Position numbers and translations under genes: made by a program. A DNA stretch of 64,000 nt from Nemopilema nomurai (taxonomy: Eukaryota; Cnidaria; Scyphozoa; Rhizostomeae; Rhizostomatidae), in contig ML133498.1 of NCBI GenBank assembly GCA_003864495.1, positions 1,069,418 through 1,133,417 of the forward strand, written 5' to 3'. The first letter of the stretch is position 1; each line of letters opens with the position of its first letter. Below are positions 14,056-36,601 of the stretch, one piece after another. The notes below the pieces were generated by a model that saw nothing but the letters and a program-made list of their open reading frames with translations, was not told where the DNA came from and ran no database searches.

Positions 14056-14132
14056 AGCAGGGTTTTCGCATGCGTAACCGCTTTTTCGTCCGACACACCC
14101 CAGAGTATACAAACATCAGAAACGCTTTAAGC
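14056..14132 (+). repeat. Dispersed repeat, copy A (diverged)
   Basis: It shares the order of blocks gttttcgcatgc, gctttttcgt and cagagtatacaaac with the better-conserved copies at 61871-61980 (same orientation) and 41609-41709 (opposite orientation). Identity is modest, so this copy is tentative. Confidence 0.45.
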
Positions 14133-17100
14133 ACCGTCTAGTTGCAGTCCTCTTCTTTACCTGGTTGAAATTTTCTGGCGTTCAGAGGAGAGCTTCTAAC
14201 ATTTGTTCTATAATGTAAGTTATTGTAAGACTCAGTCAGCAATATACTTTCAAGCTGGAATGTTATATATTTGTTATAATGAAACCCATTTAGAGTGGAA
14301 ACGAGAGAACCTAAACTTACGCCAAGGTGAAGCCATGAAATCTATTGCACATTGCAGTCCTAAATAACTTAGGCAATGAACGCTGAGACTACACATTTCT
14401 GAAGAATGGAGCAGCCTGTAGATTGAGAATGCCTGCATAGAGGCCGGGGGCGCTACGCGTGGCCGCAGCCTTTGCAGAGGGGGATCTGGCGGCGCGTGGC
14501 CTGATTTTGTGGTCCATCGCTTTCTATGGAAACTTCACGGCTGTTGCTATGGGACTCGAACTAGTCATCGAAGAACAATGCTAAGAATCTTCAAGTTTCT
14601 AGCGCCAAACAAATAAGTCACATAAGGGCGGATTCAGTCCAGACAAGTTGTGTAACAGAAGTCAGATTTGTTATTTGAGATTTGCCGATAGCGAGAATCT
14701 TTGGTTCGACCAAAATCTCGCATCATAATTAAACATCTTTATTTAGGCCTGCAGGTGTCAAAGTTGCAGCTCTTTGAAAAAACTCAAAGTTCTATTTCCA
14801 TGATGAGATTAATTACGAAAAAGTGTGTGGAATGAGCAATTACGTTCTGTTAAATAGTATATACGTTGATTTGTAGGTCCTTTTCTAGTTTGAAATTTTA
14901 CTATTTGTGAGTCCGGTATAATGGACCCAGATTGAGATTCGCCTGTCACATATAGTTTCAGAACTAAAGAACGCCATGTTAAGGTCTGTCGTGGTTCTAA
15001 AGGTAACTAGGCAGATATCTAAAGAAACATCTATTCGCATTCATATTATTTCATCCAGCAAAAGATTATACAGGTTTTGGTGGATGGTCACTCTTCATAA
15101 TGTACTTCACTTTTACTGCTGTTATTTCATATTAACCTGAGTTGATCAGAGGATTATACCGGGATGTTACAAAAATGCAGAGCTTAAGAGTCATTCTTTC
15201 TTTGTGATGTAGATTTGCATTTCCACACAGAAAGAGGCATAGCAAAAAGTAGTTAAGCAAGACGCATTCGTCAGTCGACTGCTGTGCAAAGAATGTCCCT
15301 TGCTCATCACAGAATTAGTGCATTAGTGCATGCACATCAAAGATTGTCAAATGCCCACCAATAGATACTTGTTTCATCATAACCGATGTATACGATATCA
15401 AGCCGTTCACCTCCGTCTTTGGTAAAGTGCTGCTTACCTTACCAGAATTTCTAAGCATCGTCTGAGTACCGGCCTTTGGAGCTTCTTTAAAAGCGTTGCT
15501 CTAAATTATCAAACCCAGTTACAGTAGGTCAAGTAGTGGGATGGGGGTCACGTGCCTGGATAAATTCTTCTTTTCTGAACATTGCAATGTCGTTTTGTAG
15601 TAGCCTTGACATGCTGAAACTGAGTTTTTGGAAGATTAAGTCTTCAAATATGGCCCTCATTTCTATCGTCTAAATACTTCCCCGACGCAGAGAGACCGTT
15701 TCTGATTGAAAGACGCCCAATCGGGAGGGAAGTCGAGCTTTCTTTGCCACAGGGCGCTGGGGTTTGGGGTAACTTGAGAGCTTTAGATATTTTGACAACG
15801 AACGTTATCACGATAAATTATAAATTATCACGTTGAAAGAGTTTATTCGTAAACATATCAAGACCCAGGTGCCAATGTACAAAATCTGGCAAACAGCAGA
15901 CTGAAGTACTAAAAAACAATATGTTCTTTTCTCTTTTAACTACCCAACGAGATTCTCTCGATTTCCTTTCTCTCCTGATCTTTTAATCAACGACTAAACA
16001 AAACAGCTCTCTTAATGCTAATCGCAAACGGAAAATCAGCTGATTGAAATTACACAAGCCCCACCATGCACTTCATCCAAAATTTATTGCTGCCGAAAAT
16101 TGAATTAGGAAGAGATAAGGAAGAGGATGTCTTCGAAAGAAGGGCATAAGGAACACAGCACGGACTGATTGGACTCGTGTGAGTGAATTGTTATCTCTTC
16201 AAGAATGACCCATTACCAAGTTAGGTCAGATGTCAGAGTGCTCGAGGCTTTGCAGCTTTTGGGAGGAGGTTGGGATAAAGAAAGACGGGAGAGCCCCTCC
16301 TCTATACCCCTGTTCAATATCCCCACTTTTGCCTACCTTCTCCACACAGTTTCTCCCTGGGCCAAACGTCAAACGAAAACTTCCTTTGAAAAGCTCCTTG
16401 GTAGGCGAATCTAAAAGATAACCTTTCCTAGATGCCAATCAAAAACGGGATTCTTTCTTCAATGGAAGTTTCTTCGCGCTTCACGTATGGGGTCGCAGCT
16501 ACACTTGGAGCCTTGGGCGTAGCCCACAGGAAGGCTGCTGAGCCAAGCCTTAGCAAAAAAGTAATTTAAAGAAATGGTTGATAGCGCATAGCCGAATGAA
16601 TACAAACGAGAATTGTGAAACACAACAGCCTTCTTGACTTTCAGGCTAATTATATATTACTGTAGTTATTTAGCAGTCATAAAATTAATTTGCACGCGTT
16701 AAGCATTTGGGAGATCAAGCAAGTGACATAGAAAGATGAATTGTAATATACATGGATTGTAAATGGACGAAATCATCCACCATGTAAAATATCAGCCAGC
16801 AGGCTAATGATTGTGATCATTTCAGTCACCCTCTTTTGAATACGACATTTGTTTAGAATTTGCGAAGAAACTGTTTCTGTTTGTTTTGTGTTTCCATGCG
16901 AGCTGATTAAATCTCTGCGTCACTGTTGATGGACGGTTTCAAATATGTCATGGTTCTTAAGGAGTTACTTTCTCGCTCTTTTTAAAAAAGTATCCCTGCA
17001 ATTCGATTTGGCTTTAGAAGTAGTGTTATGATCTTCCTAAAGAAAATTGAAAAATAAAAGATTTCTTAGGTTTTAGCCTATGGAACCTTTTGAAAACGTC

Positions 17101-17601
17101 CTGATGTAAGCACATCAGCAGACTGACCACCAATTTCTTGAACTCATCACAATGTCTTTATTGCAGAAAAAACCAGGCATCAACCGTGTATTCCTGAGAT
17201 GTCACAAAGAAATATCTTTCCACTTGCGGAACCCTTACCCCAATCTGTCGTTTTAACCCCAATGAATATGTTTATTGCCGCACAACAGACAAAAATAAGC
17301 CATTTCGAACTTTTCATATTGCAGCAACATCTTGACGACCATGACTTTAAGTGAATACTTGTCAACCCATCTGTGCGCAACGAAGGACAGATATAAACAA
17401 GGAGAGTACAGCACGGAACTGCCTTCGCGATAAAGAGTGATCTCGCTGTGACGATAAGTCGATTATATTGCATATAAAGAATGATTCTATCTGATGTAGA
17501 TTGTTTTGAAGATTTTGCTGGAATTCTGTAGGGGCTCAACTCATCCAAGCCGGCGTTACGCTTTGGCCTAAAAAGTCTGTCATTTATGTTAGGTCGTCTG
17601 A

Positions 17602-26943
<9,342 letters not shown>

Positions 26944-29480
26944 TATATAGGCTATGTTTGGGGACACCTGTTTATGTTTAGGGCAGCGGTAGCATGAATG
27001 CACGAAGTAGCAGTAAAACAATATCAAAATGAACGAATCGTGCACTTTTAAAGAAAGAGTGGGGTAGCTGCTCCTGCTGCAGGAACTTCTGGCTGTATTG
27101 CTGACTCGATATTTTTTCTCTTCTACTTAACTAAATTATGCGAAATTTAAAGTCTGACAATCGAACTCCGGAATGTGATCTTTGTAAACGAAATAGTGCA
27201 AGTGTTGTGGTAGGACTGCTAGTTTTAACGGAAAGTTTCCATTTTTAGATCACAAAAACACAAAGAAAGTGAACCAAAGTAGGCACTTCGATGGACATTT
27301 CCCCTCAATTCAGCGGTGATTGGGCGGCACATCGAGTTGGGGCTTTCTCGAAGCGGACCACTGCCAGTGCGAAGAACTGTCACGTTTTCTATCAACTTTC
27401 CCAGTGTTCAGTGTGGTACTAAGAATGTTCACAACTGAATTTTCGCGGTTTGGAAAATGTTGAATTTTTGCTTCTTGTGAAGCAGTTTTCAGAGTTTCTG
27501 GTCAGCTGCTCATTTCGCAGTTTTACGATCCACTGCAGCTGGAAAACCCACACGATCCTGGAGCGAGTAAAAAAGTGAAATTTTGTTGAAACATTTTAAC
27601 CACGCTACGCTTTATCCGAAGACTACTGCAAGTAAGATATATAACTCGAAATCTGAGAATTATGATTTGCCGAGAATCCTTGTCATATTCAAAAACTAAG
27701 CCTTGTCCTCAATACGCGACTGTCATTTCCCAAGGCACATGCACCCGCCTCTTTGTCATGCATGTGCACCCGCCTCTTTTTCATGCGTCGCACGCTAGTA
27801 TCTTTGCAACTGCTAGTGTATCCATTGTAGAATTTTGAATTCAGAAGTTTTTCGTTCTGAATTTTTCTACAGTTTTATCATACATATCATTTTGCATAGC
27901 TTATAGATATATATTTTCTGTACAGTAATTCTGTTTCAGTAGATTCTTTTGGTTTGATGCAAAATTCGCGAAGAACTGTCAAGTTTATCTTTCAGTTAGA
28001 TATAACGATTCTAGTCCTAATAAATCGTTTTGGGAACTACTAATGGTCCAATTACACTCCGGTGTTAAATTTATTTAACTCGTCATTGTTTGTAAAGTTT
28101 TCAAGCTAGGAAGTCAAGTCAGTACAAAAAAGACGTTTTGTGAACACTCTCAAACGGCTTACACATTATTGAAGAGACCTAATCTGTTTGTTGTAGAGGA
28201 CTGATGACTCGATTATTCCAACGCCTCTTAGCTTTATAGCTCATTTCCAAAATAGAGTGTCGGTGATATCCCGTCTTTTTAACTATGTACCACAAATATA
28301 CACCCATTTACTGGCTATTAATGCTTAACGTCTCTGCAGTTATGTTTGCTTTCCTAGTTATAGCTTCTTAGTAGCGGCGAAGTGAATGCGAGGCTGAGGT
28401 TATAACATGCCTGCTAACCTGTTCTTACTAATGAAGAGATATAGATCTCATTTTGCCAAGAACTCTCAGTTGCTGTAGCCCGCGCATTGAAAGGTTGTAC
28501 ATAAATTCTCATAAAGCATCAGATGTTAGAATTCTTGTTTTGAGAAAGTGTATACATGTACAAAAAGCCTGTTCTCTCTTCTCGAAACCTGAGTCCTGTC
28601 TAGCGTGGGGGAAATTGGGTAAAGCAAGTTGCTTTCTTTTGGCAAAGAACCTTGAAGATTTTTAGGACCAAAGGAAGGAAAAGTTAGTCGCCACCTAAAA
28701 GTCGTGCTATGAAGCCCTAACAACTGCACAGAGTGTTGGGGCTCTATGCATGCTGAACCTGCCCTGGAGAAATTTAACCTCCTTCTTGGTTGATCTTTCA
28801 CTGAAGATTATATGAACTGTTATAGCTTAGTGGACCAAATTTTCTCACCAAAGTGTCAAGGTAGAAGACTGCAATGTCTGGCAAAACCAGTGGAAAACCT
28901 GGGCATGTCATTCTCCGTGAACGAACATTGCAAAGTCATGCTCCTTCCCCATGAAACACTTCTATGTCATGATTTGCCTCCCTCCGCTTCCACCATTACT
29001 TCGTCCGTCATACCTGCTCCTTTAATTTGCTTCTCCATTCCTTTGTATCCCTGCTAACTTTTTTGTATTCCTCACTTCTGCGGTTGGAAATTTGGTGGCG
29101 AAAATGCACTTTTCCAAGACCCATTTGTCATTAACTTGCTCTCTGCTCTTATCTCAAGTTTGGGCTCTATCTGTTCTACTGTCACTACTTTTACTTAGCT
29201 ATCAAATACGTACAAAATCTGCGTGTTAAGAAAACTGGCTATATTTAGAGAAAGAGGGGGCCTGTGTAAACATATTCCGCAGGTCTCATTTACATGCAGC
29301 AGAATTTCAGAGGGCGGTTTTGAAAAGGTGGTTGTTGCTGTATTTGTCATTGTTTTTCCTCTCAGGTTTGTGGCCTAATATTGGAGCGAAAAGGATTTAA
29401 AACATGTAAACAATAATCACATTTCTGTAATCTAATGGGCGCGGCGGTAGTTTCTGGGTGATTCCAGTAAAGTAGGGGTT
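26944..29480. other. Intergenic stretch between CDKL and alsin
   Basis: No gene recognised. A small direct duplication is present near 27740-27785, with the block gcacccgcctctttttcatgc occurring twice in near-identical form. An AATAAA occurs near 28018, but it is over 1 kb beyond the CDKL stop. The alsin promoter and any 5' non-coding exons would be expected here; none could be identified from sequence alone. Confidence 0.5.
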
Positions 29481-32400
29481 ATGTCTGTTAAAACAGACGT
29501 GGTTGACAAGGATATAGGTCACGCTGAAGGCAAGAAAGTTGATAACGAGACCTGCCAGTCCGATCTCCATCGCTGGGTTTATGAACCGGCTGCTAGGACA
29601 TGTTCGCTATTCAACGGTATTCAGGTTAAACTAGCAGCCTGTGGGGAAGGTCATGTCATTGTTGTTTCAACGGATTACAAAGTTTTTTCTGTCGGCAGCA
29701 ACGAGTTCGGGCAGTTGGGCTTGGGCGATCGGGTAGACAGAAAGACAGCAAGGGAAATCTCCTTCTTGGCTGAGAAGTTTGTCAACAGGATTGCTTGTGG
29801 GTCACGCCACAGTTGTGCTATCTCGAAAAAGGGGCAAGTGTTCTGTTGGGGGGACTCCAGGCATGGGCAATGTGGCCAGGGGGAGAAAGGAATTTTTACA
29901 ACACCATGCAGAGTGCGGTTTGTTGACAAAACGCAAGCAGTTTCGAACGATCATGCAAGCTCATCAGGTCAAAGGTTTGTTAAGGCGCAAGAAGTTTCGT
30001 GTGGTGATCAGCATACATTGACAATTGACACGCGTGGATGTTTGTGGTCATGGGGTACTGGTCTGGCAACAGGACACGGGCTGGGGGATGATGAAGTCCT
30101 CTCCCCTACAAGGCTTAAGAAAATGCACAACAAGCGTGTTATACAGATTGCTTGTGGCAAAAACCACAGTGTAGCACTGATACAAGGAGATGCTGATACA
30201 AGTTTGGAATATGACCAGACAGATATACTGAGTGGAAGTGTATCTGACGATGGCCAGGATTTATTGTCAAGGAGTGATAGTAATGTAACTCAGAAAATAC
30301 CTTTCTTTGAGAATGTTTTTTATGTTGAAGAAGAAGAAGAAGTGATTGATTGGTCAATGGATTTGCCAAAATTGCCCAAGTCAGATACTCCTCCACTGTT
30401 TGATAGAAGTGAAGATGATGCAAGCGTGTTTGCTACAGATTTGGAGCAAGTAGATGAAGAATATACCAATGAAAATATGTCTCAAAGTAGATTAAGTATT
30501 GGAAGTACTGAAAGGGGAAGTAGCAGGACTATTGTTCAATTTGACAAAAATGGGGAAGATTCTGATGTGATAAGCCAAATTGAAAATGTGACTGATATGA
30601 CTGAAGAAAAAGTTGATGGAAATGCAGGTGAAGTCTCTGTGGATCATGAAATAACATTGGAAGGTAGTCCTGTTGATGGGTCAATTAATGAAAAAGATGT
30701 AGCAAGCAGTTCTGTGTCACAACTTCAGTATGATTCTGGGAATGAAGATAGTGGCCAGAAAATAGCAGCCGGGACAAACACAGCAAGTTCAGTAGGGTTG
30801 AAGGATATACATCTTGTTGAAGCTTCAACAAATGACCTTTATTATTCTGCACTTGATATGGTCAAAAATGAAGAAAATAAGAGCATAGCAGAAGGAAAAT
30901 CAATTGACTCCATGTTAAATGTCAATCCCAACTCAACTTGTTCTTCTGAAACCACTAGCACATCTTGTCAGTCATTAGTAAAGGAACGGACATCTTCAAA
31001 TGACCCGCTTTCCTTGTCTATCGATAAGAGCATGGAGAACATGATCTTATCAGAAAGCTGTCCTGTTATAAAAGATGAGCCTGAAACATGTAACGAAAAA
31101 GTTGTTTCCAATGAAGACAGTCGTATAAGAGCGACCTCAACTTGGTCAATTGCTACAACAGGCAGTAGCTTTGAGGTTGATAAAATTGGATCAGTACAGT
31201 TGTTTGGAGTCAGCCAAGTATGGGCCTGGGGTGATAACAAAAGTGGTCAACTAGGGATTGGAGATAGCAGTTTGGTGATACAAGAAAGGTTTGAGACTCT
31301 TTATGTTATGACAGATTCATATAATAATTTGTTAGTAGAATAGGATGCTTAGAAGACATTTCTTTGATCTATTTCTCAAACAAAGTATGTTAGAGTGAGG
31401 TGAGATTGAGGTATAGCTCCACCTTTCAGACTGGCTGATGAACTTACCGCTTTAAACATGTGTCCAAGAAATTTGTTGTTTCATATGAGATGTTGTCTGT
31501 TTGTGTAGTAGGTTTGACAACCTATGGTTGAAAGCCTGCCACAACAATTATGCGTTTCTCAAAAGTATTCGGGTAGTCTTTCTTTGTGTCCCTAAACCCT
31601 TATTTAGGGTAGGGGCAGTAATTGGCTGATTGACATCAAGAAAAAAATTAAGGCTAAAAAAACTGTTTTGAAAATATGTTGTAGCTCTGACATTTTGTCA
31701 AAAATTTGAATCAGTCTGTGTAAAACAAGGTTGATACACTTAGCCAGACTCTGGTAACTTGATGTTACCATATGAAAATCAATGCTTTTTTTCATTCAAG
31801 CCCTTGTGGGCATTTGGTCAGCATTTTTCAGTTTTAACAATGCGGTTGAATCTGAATGTTTGTTTTTATGTATGACCTTTCAAATGGCTTATGCCTTTCA
31901 GCTGTGATCCAGTCTGTGTGTCAATGCTGAAGGGTCAAGATGTTGTCTACCTTGCAGCTGGGAGTGACCATACTCTTGCACTAACCAGCGACAGCCAGGT
32001 TTTTAATTACCTGCTTTTCAATCCTGTATTACTTTCCTTGAATGTTGTACTATAATCCCTGAAATACCTGAAATACGTTTCTTGAAATTGTTTGTATTTC
32101 CGTCATTGAAATTCAATTACTTGGGTTTGACTTCCTAAGAACCCAGCTGCTGGTTTGAAGTTCAAAGTGAGAACTTTTTTAGAGAAATTCTCAATCCAGA
32201 ATTTATGAATATTCTGGATTTCTAAGGCTTATGTGATATTGAGTTGCAATATTTTTCATGTGTTGATTTCAATTTTCAGGTTTATGGATGGGGAGACAAT
32301 GCTTTTGGTCAGCTAGGTCTCTTTGAACCAAAGATTCTTCAACCACATAGAATATCAGTAAGTTCCATCTTTCAACTTTTTTCATACCATTCAATCTTTT

Positions 32401-33515
32401 TGTGGCAGGCTTTGTATTTGTAGAAATTTGTTGCAAAGGACCATTACTTTTCGCAAAATTTTTTCACATTGTGATCTCTTCAAAGTAAAAGATATGCAAA
32501 ATTTGGTAATAGGTACTTTTACTATTGGAATGATACCAGCAAATATCTGTTTGAACATCTGCATGTACCATTGTTTTAATAAAATATTTTGACCAAATTT
32601 AAAAAGATATCCTTTTCAATCCTATATATCATAGATTTTACTGAAATCATGTTTATAAATTTAATCAACGTCAGGCATTTCTGATCAATTCATAGTGTAT
32701 GCTTACGAAAATGACCTCATTGTTTTGATGCTTTGCTTCATATTATGAAATTATTATTGAATTCTATGTCAACAGGCCCCCAAAGGCTTAAGAGTTTGGG
32801 ACATTGCTGGTGGTGATCATTTTTCAGTGTTTCTTGCGGACATTTCTAAGAATAGTTGTGAAATGTATCATTTAGGAGAGAACATAAAGTAAGGATTTTT
32901 ACACGAGCTTATTGATTAAAAACTAAGACAGAAATTTGTAGGATGTGTTTTGTACTTGTAGGAAGCTTTTGTAGGAAGCTTCTAGCTTGTTTAGTTTCTT
33001 TAAGCCCAAGCTTTTGCTGGTCATTATCAAGTAGTAAAATCTTCTTTAACAGGGCCCATTCCACGAATTTTTTTCAATATTGGCATATAACAGATAAGGA
33101 TTTTTTGATGCAATGATACAAATCCTTTTTTTCTAGAATTTGTATTAAAGCCAATTTTTCTAAAATTTGACGGCTTGAATTATAGAAACAAACTGCTAAA
33201 TCGAAAATTGAATAAGCAATATATTCTTTGCGCTAACGGACTAGCTGCCTGCCACTCGTGCTTTTTTCCTAGTTTGCCTCCTTCGTCTAAAAATCTTGGG
33301 TCATTACATAAAAAATCCTATCCTTTCCTTCCAGGGACCTCGAGACTGAGTTTGTTACGCCAACTAGCGTGCCAGGTGCGTCCGTGGACAAGCGGAGGAG
33401 CTTTAAGAAGATAAGAAGGACTTTGCAAAAGTCAAGAAAAGAAGCTTCGAAAGACTCGATCTCCGCAGATTGGTACATAGACACAGAAATAAGAAAGTTA
33501 AAGCATTTTGAAATG
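29481..33515 (+). other. ALS2: Alsin RCC1-like propeller exons
   Basis: Exons 29481-31288, 31902-31998, 32280-32357, 32776-32888 and 33335-33515. Exon 1 encodes three clear RCC1 units ([56 protein letters not shown]). About 330 residues of acidic, Ser/Thr-rich low-complexity sequence follow, and then the propeller resumes with [16 protein letters not shown]. Later exons continue it ([41 protein letters not shown]). Human alsin also has its RCC1 units split by a long disordered linker, so this is ancestral architecture, not an insertion. Exon 5 encodes a basic stretch ([17 protein letters not shown]) before the DH region. Confidence 0.9.
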
Positions 33516-36500
33516 GTGGGTTTTTATCATCAACCTAATCTGAAGTAGCTAAGTTGAAATGATGACTGTCATGTAAAACGAAGCTTGTTAATCTTCGATT
33601 GAGAACATGGAAGGAAACATGTTATCGAATTTACACAAGACCTGCTTCTTGGAATAAAAAAGGTTTTCTCTCAATGGTATGTCAGTTTTAAAGTGATTGC
33701 TTTGAGACGTTGTTGAAAATCTGGAAGCTTTTTTGATCGTGTGAAGTGATGTTATTGTTTCCCAGTTAAATAATGAAGTTTAATTGTATTTTATTGTCTG
33801 CAGAATACAATGCTGAGGACAGTAGAGGGTTCGGACGGTCATTTCATGTGCATAACTGCAGGGTATTGTGTTTCTGTCGTGATCATTTGCCTTTCTTGTT
33901 CTGAGTGTTACCGCTGTGTAGGAGCAAATAGCTAGTGCGCTGGGATCTTTTTCTTACTGCTGAAAAGCTCTAACTATATCCTTACTATATTCAGCTTGCC
34001 TGAACAGTTGAGTTTGTGCACCAGTTTGAACGTATTAATAGCCTGCAGGTTTTGAGTCAGATTGTGTTCTTTTGTTTTCAGTACATGAAAAGTAGAACGG
34101 ACCATTTCACTAGTTTATAATTACGATTTTGATACTTTTCATTGTGAATGATTAATTTTTCATATGACTTCGAAACATGAAGCATACACTATAGATAATG
34201 AAAACTATACACTTTGGTATAGTTTTTGGCGCGATGTTAATGTACAGACAAATATTACTGTAATAAGCATTAAGATGACAATGCGAGAATGACCAGAGTT
34301 GTAGGGATGAATCTTTTTGTAGCGGATGAATCTTTTTATAGCGACATTGATCCAATTTTCAAAGTGATGTACAAGCTGGCAAGCTCCGAGCGATATTACT
34401 ACTATCAGCTTCGCCTTATCCAGGAATACCTCATCAACCCACTGCAGAAAACAGGTTCGTCTTGGTTCAGTTTGTACCTCAGTGTATTTTGTATTAATGG
34501 CTCCTGCTTTGAATTGACCTGCAGTTCTATGAGAATCAAAATCCATAGCAAAGATGCGATGCATAAAGGATTTTCATGACGCCTGATGGTTTTCCTAACG
34601 AATTATAGGCGTGAGAATTTTCCAGCAAATTTGATCGTTATCCAGAGTTTTGCAGTGAATTACTCTAGTCTTTCACAACTATTAGCTTTTTCAGTTTAAT
34701 AGAAGTAAAATCAGTAGCTTTTCTGCAGAGTCCAGAAAAATTGACGGCTCTATGGCTGGAAGCCGGAGAAAGATTTTGCCTAGTAATATCATATTATCTG
34801 ATAAGCAAATTTTATTATAAACAATGAAAGTGATTGTAAAAACTTTGTTTTGAGTCGGTAATGAGGAAGGGTTAAATTATAAAAATTGCAGCCGGAGGAA
34901 GGTTATAGCTTTTTCTGGCCTCTGCTTTTCCGAATCTACTTTTTGTTTATTGACTCTTATTTTTCCCTAAATTCTTCCCATGCCTCTTAATGTTTTACAA
35001 GTCACTTGTCCATAAAAAGAAATACAGAAAGAACAAAAAGGGTTCGTGAGTGTCTCGAAAAAAGTCCATAGGCCTTCAAATTGCATCTTATGATCAACTT
35101 TTGAATTTCATTTTCCTTTTTTTTCGTTCTCTATTTCTTTTTACTTCATTTTCGATTTTTATTTCTTTTATTTCTTCCTTTCTCTTATTATTTCTTTCTT
35201 AAAAACTTCAAATATTGAATATATAATATTGGATACTTCATTCATTAGATCTATTTTTTTAAATATACACGCTTTCTTTTTTATAAGTAACTTACCTCAA
35301 GGCCTAGTTCCAAAAGTTCCTTATTCGTAGACCTCAAATCATCAGATTTTAGTACCAAAAGTTCCTTAAAAGCTCCTTAATTTTCACTGCACATCAATAA
35401 AGCCTGGTTTCCATATAGTCGCTGGAGTCGCCAGGATCGCTCAAAAACGGGTTCAGCGACCCCAGCGACTTTATGGAAACAAGCTAATTTATTTTGCTGG
35501 CGACCCTCAACAACCCTGGCGACCCTCAACAACCCTGGCGACCCAGTCGCTGGGATCGCCGAAGTTCTATCTCAGCGACCCACGGTTGAGTGCACCCAAA
35601 GAAATATTTTAATGGAAACATGGCAGCGACCGTCAGCGACTGCTAGAAAGCGTGGCGCATCCTCACGCGCATTTCTAATTGCTAGGCCCAGATTTCTGGA
35701 CCGCGTTGATCTGGAATCGAGCGACCCTCAGCGACCAAATGGAGACAGACTGTTGCTGGAGTCGCTGGGGTCGCTGAACTCATTTTTGAGCGATCCTGGC
35801 AACTCCAGCGACTTCAGCGACTATATGGAAACCAGGCTTAAGCCTTAACACTTAATAGAGAGAGGGGCGAGACAGCATATGCGGAAACTACTCGATAAAG
35901 CACTTGACACACGAATAGCAAACAATCGATGCGAGTATACGCTGCAAATGAATGTAACCGGCTTCTTAGTTCTTGATGCTTGCAGTTGTAAAAAATTTTC
36001 AAAGCGAAAAGTTCCTTAGGGATTTCGTTTTTAGTAGTATAAGTTCTTCAAATATTTCGGCCTTCTACATATAGTTTCCTTATAAAGTGGTTCCTTATAA
36101 AAAAGCGTGTATTCAATGTAATCTTCAGAATGACAAAAGGGCGCGTTGCTCGAAAGTTTTTCTTGATTATTTCTACGTGTTCCTCAGCATTTTATTTTTG
36201 CTTTTAAATGTTTGAGTAGTTTATGTAAGCACTATCGTATCATTTGTAATTATTTGAAATTGTTATTCCTAATCCTAGAAACATGGCAGTCAGTTTCCAA
36301 ACAGCCAGGAGGCGAAGGGTTGTTCCCGTTGATAGATTGTTTCACAGATGTCTTGCTGGCAATAGGAGTTGCCCTTTCCCAACTCACAGACACAATTAAA
36401 GCAGGCCTACGAGTGAAAGACCTGTTTTCGTTCTTCTTCTCTGACAGCTTCCGAGCTGGTTATGATAGGCAAGTTACCTTTATCTATTGTAAGATACAAT

Positions 36501-36526
36501 TGATCTTTTCTCCCCTTTCATGCAAC

Positions 36527-36601
<75 letters not shown>

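Noticed and set aside
16205..16438. Mutually overlapping open frames on both strands
   Set aside because: None resembles a known protein and no splice-consistent neighbours exist.
31289..31343. Read-through end of the long alsin exon 1 frame
   Set aside because: The AG|gtttga donor at 31288 and the in-phase RCC1 exon at 31902 continue the propeller; the stop at 31343 is intronic.
35612..35848. 78-codon frame within the nested Harbinger MITE
   Set aside because: It runs through the repetitive GCGAC motifs and the terminal repeat and has no protein similarity.
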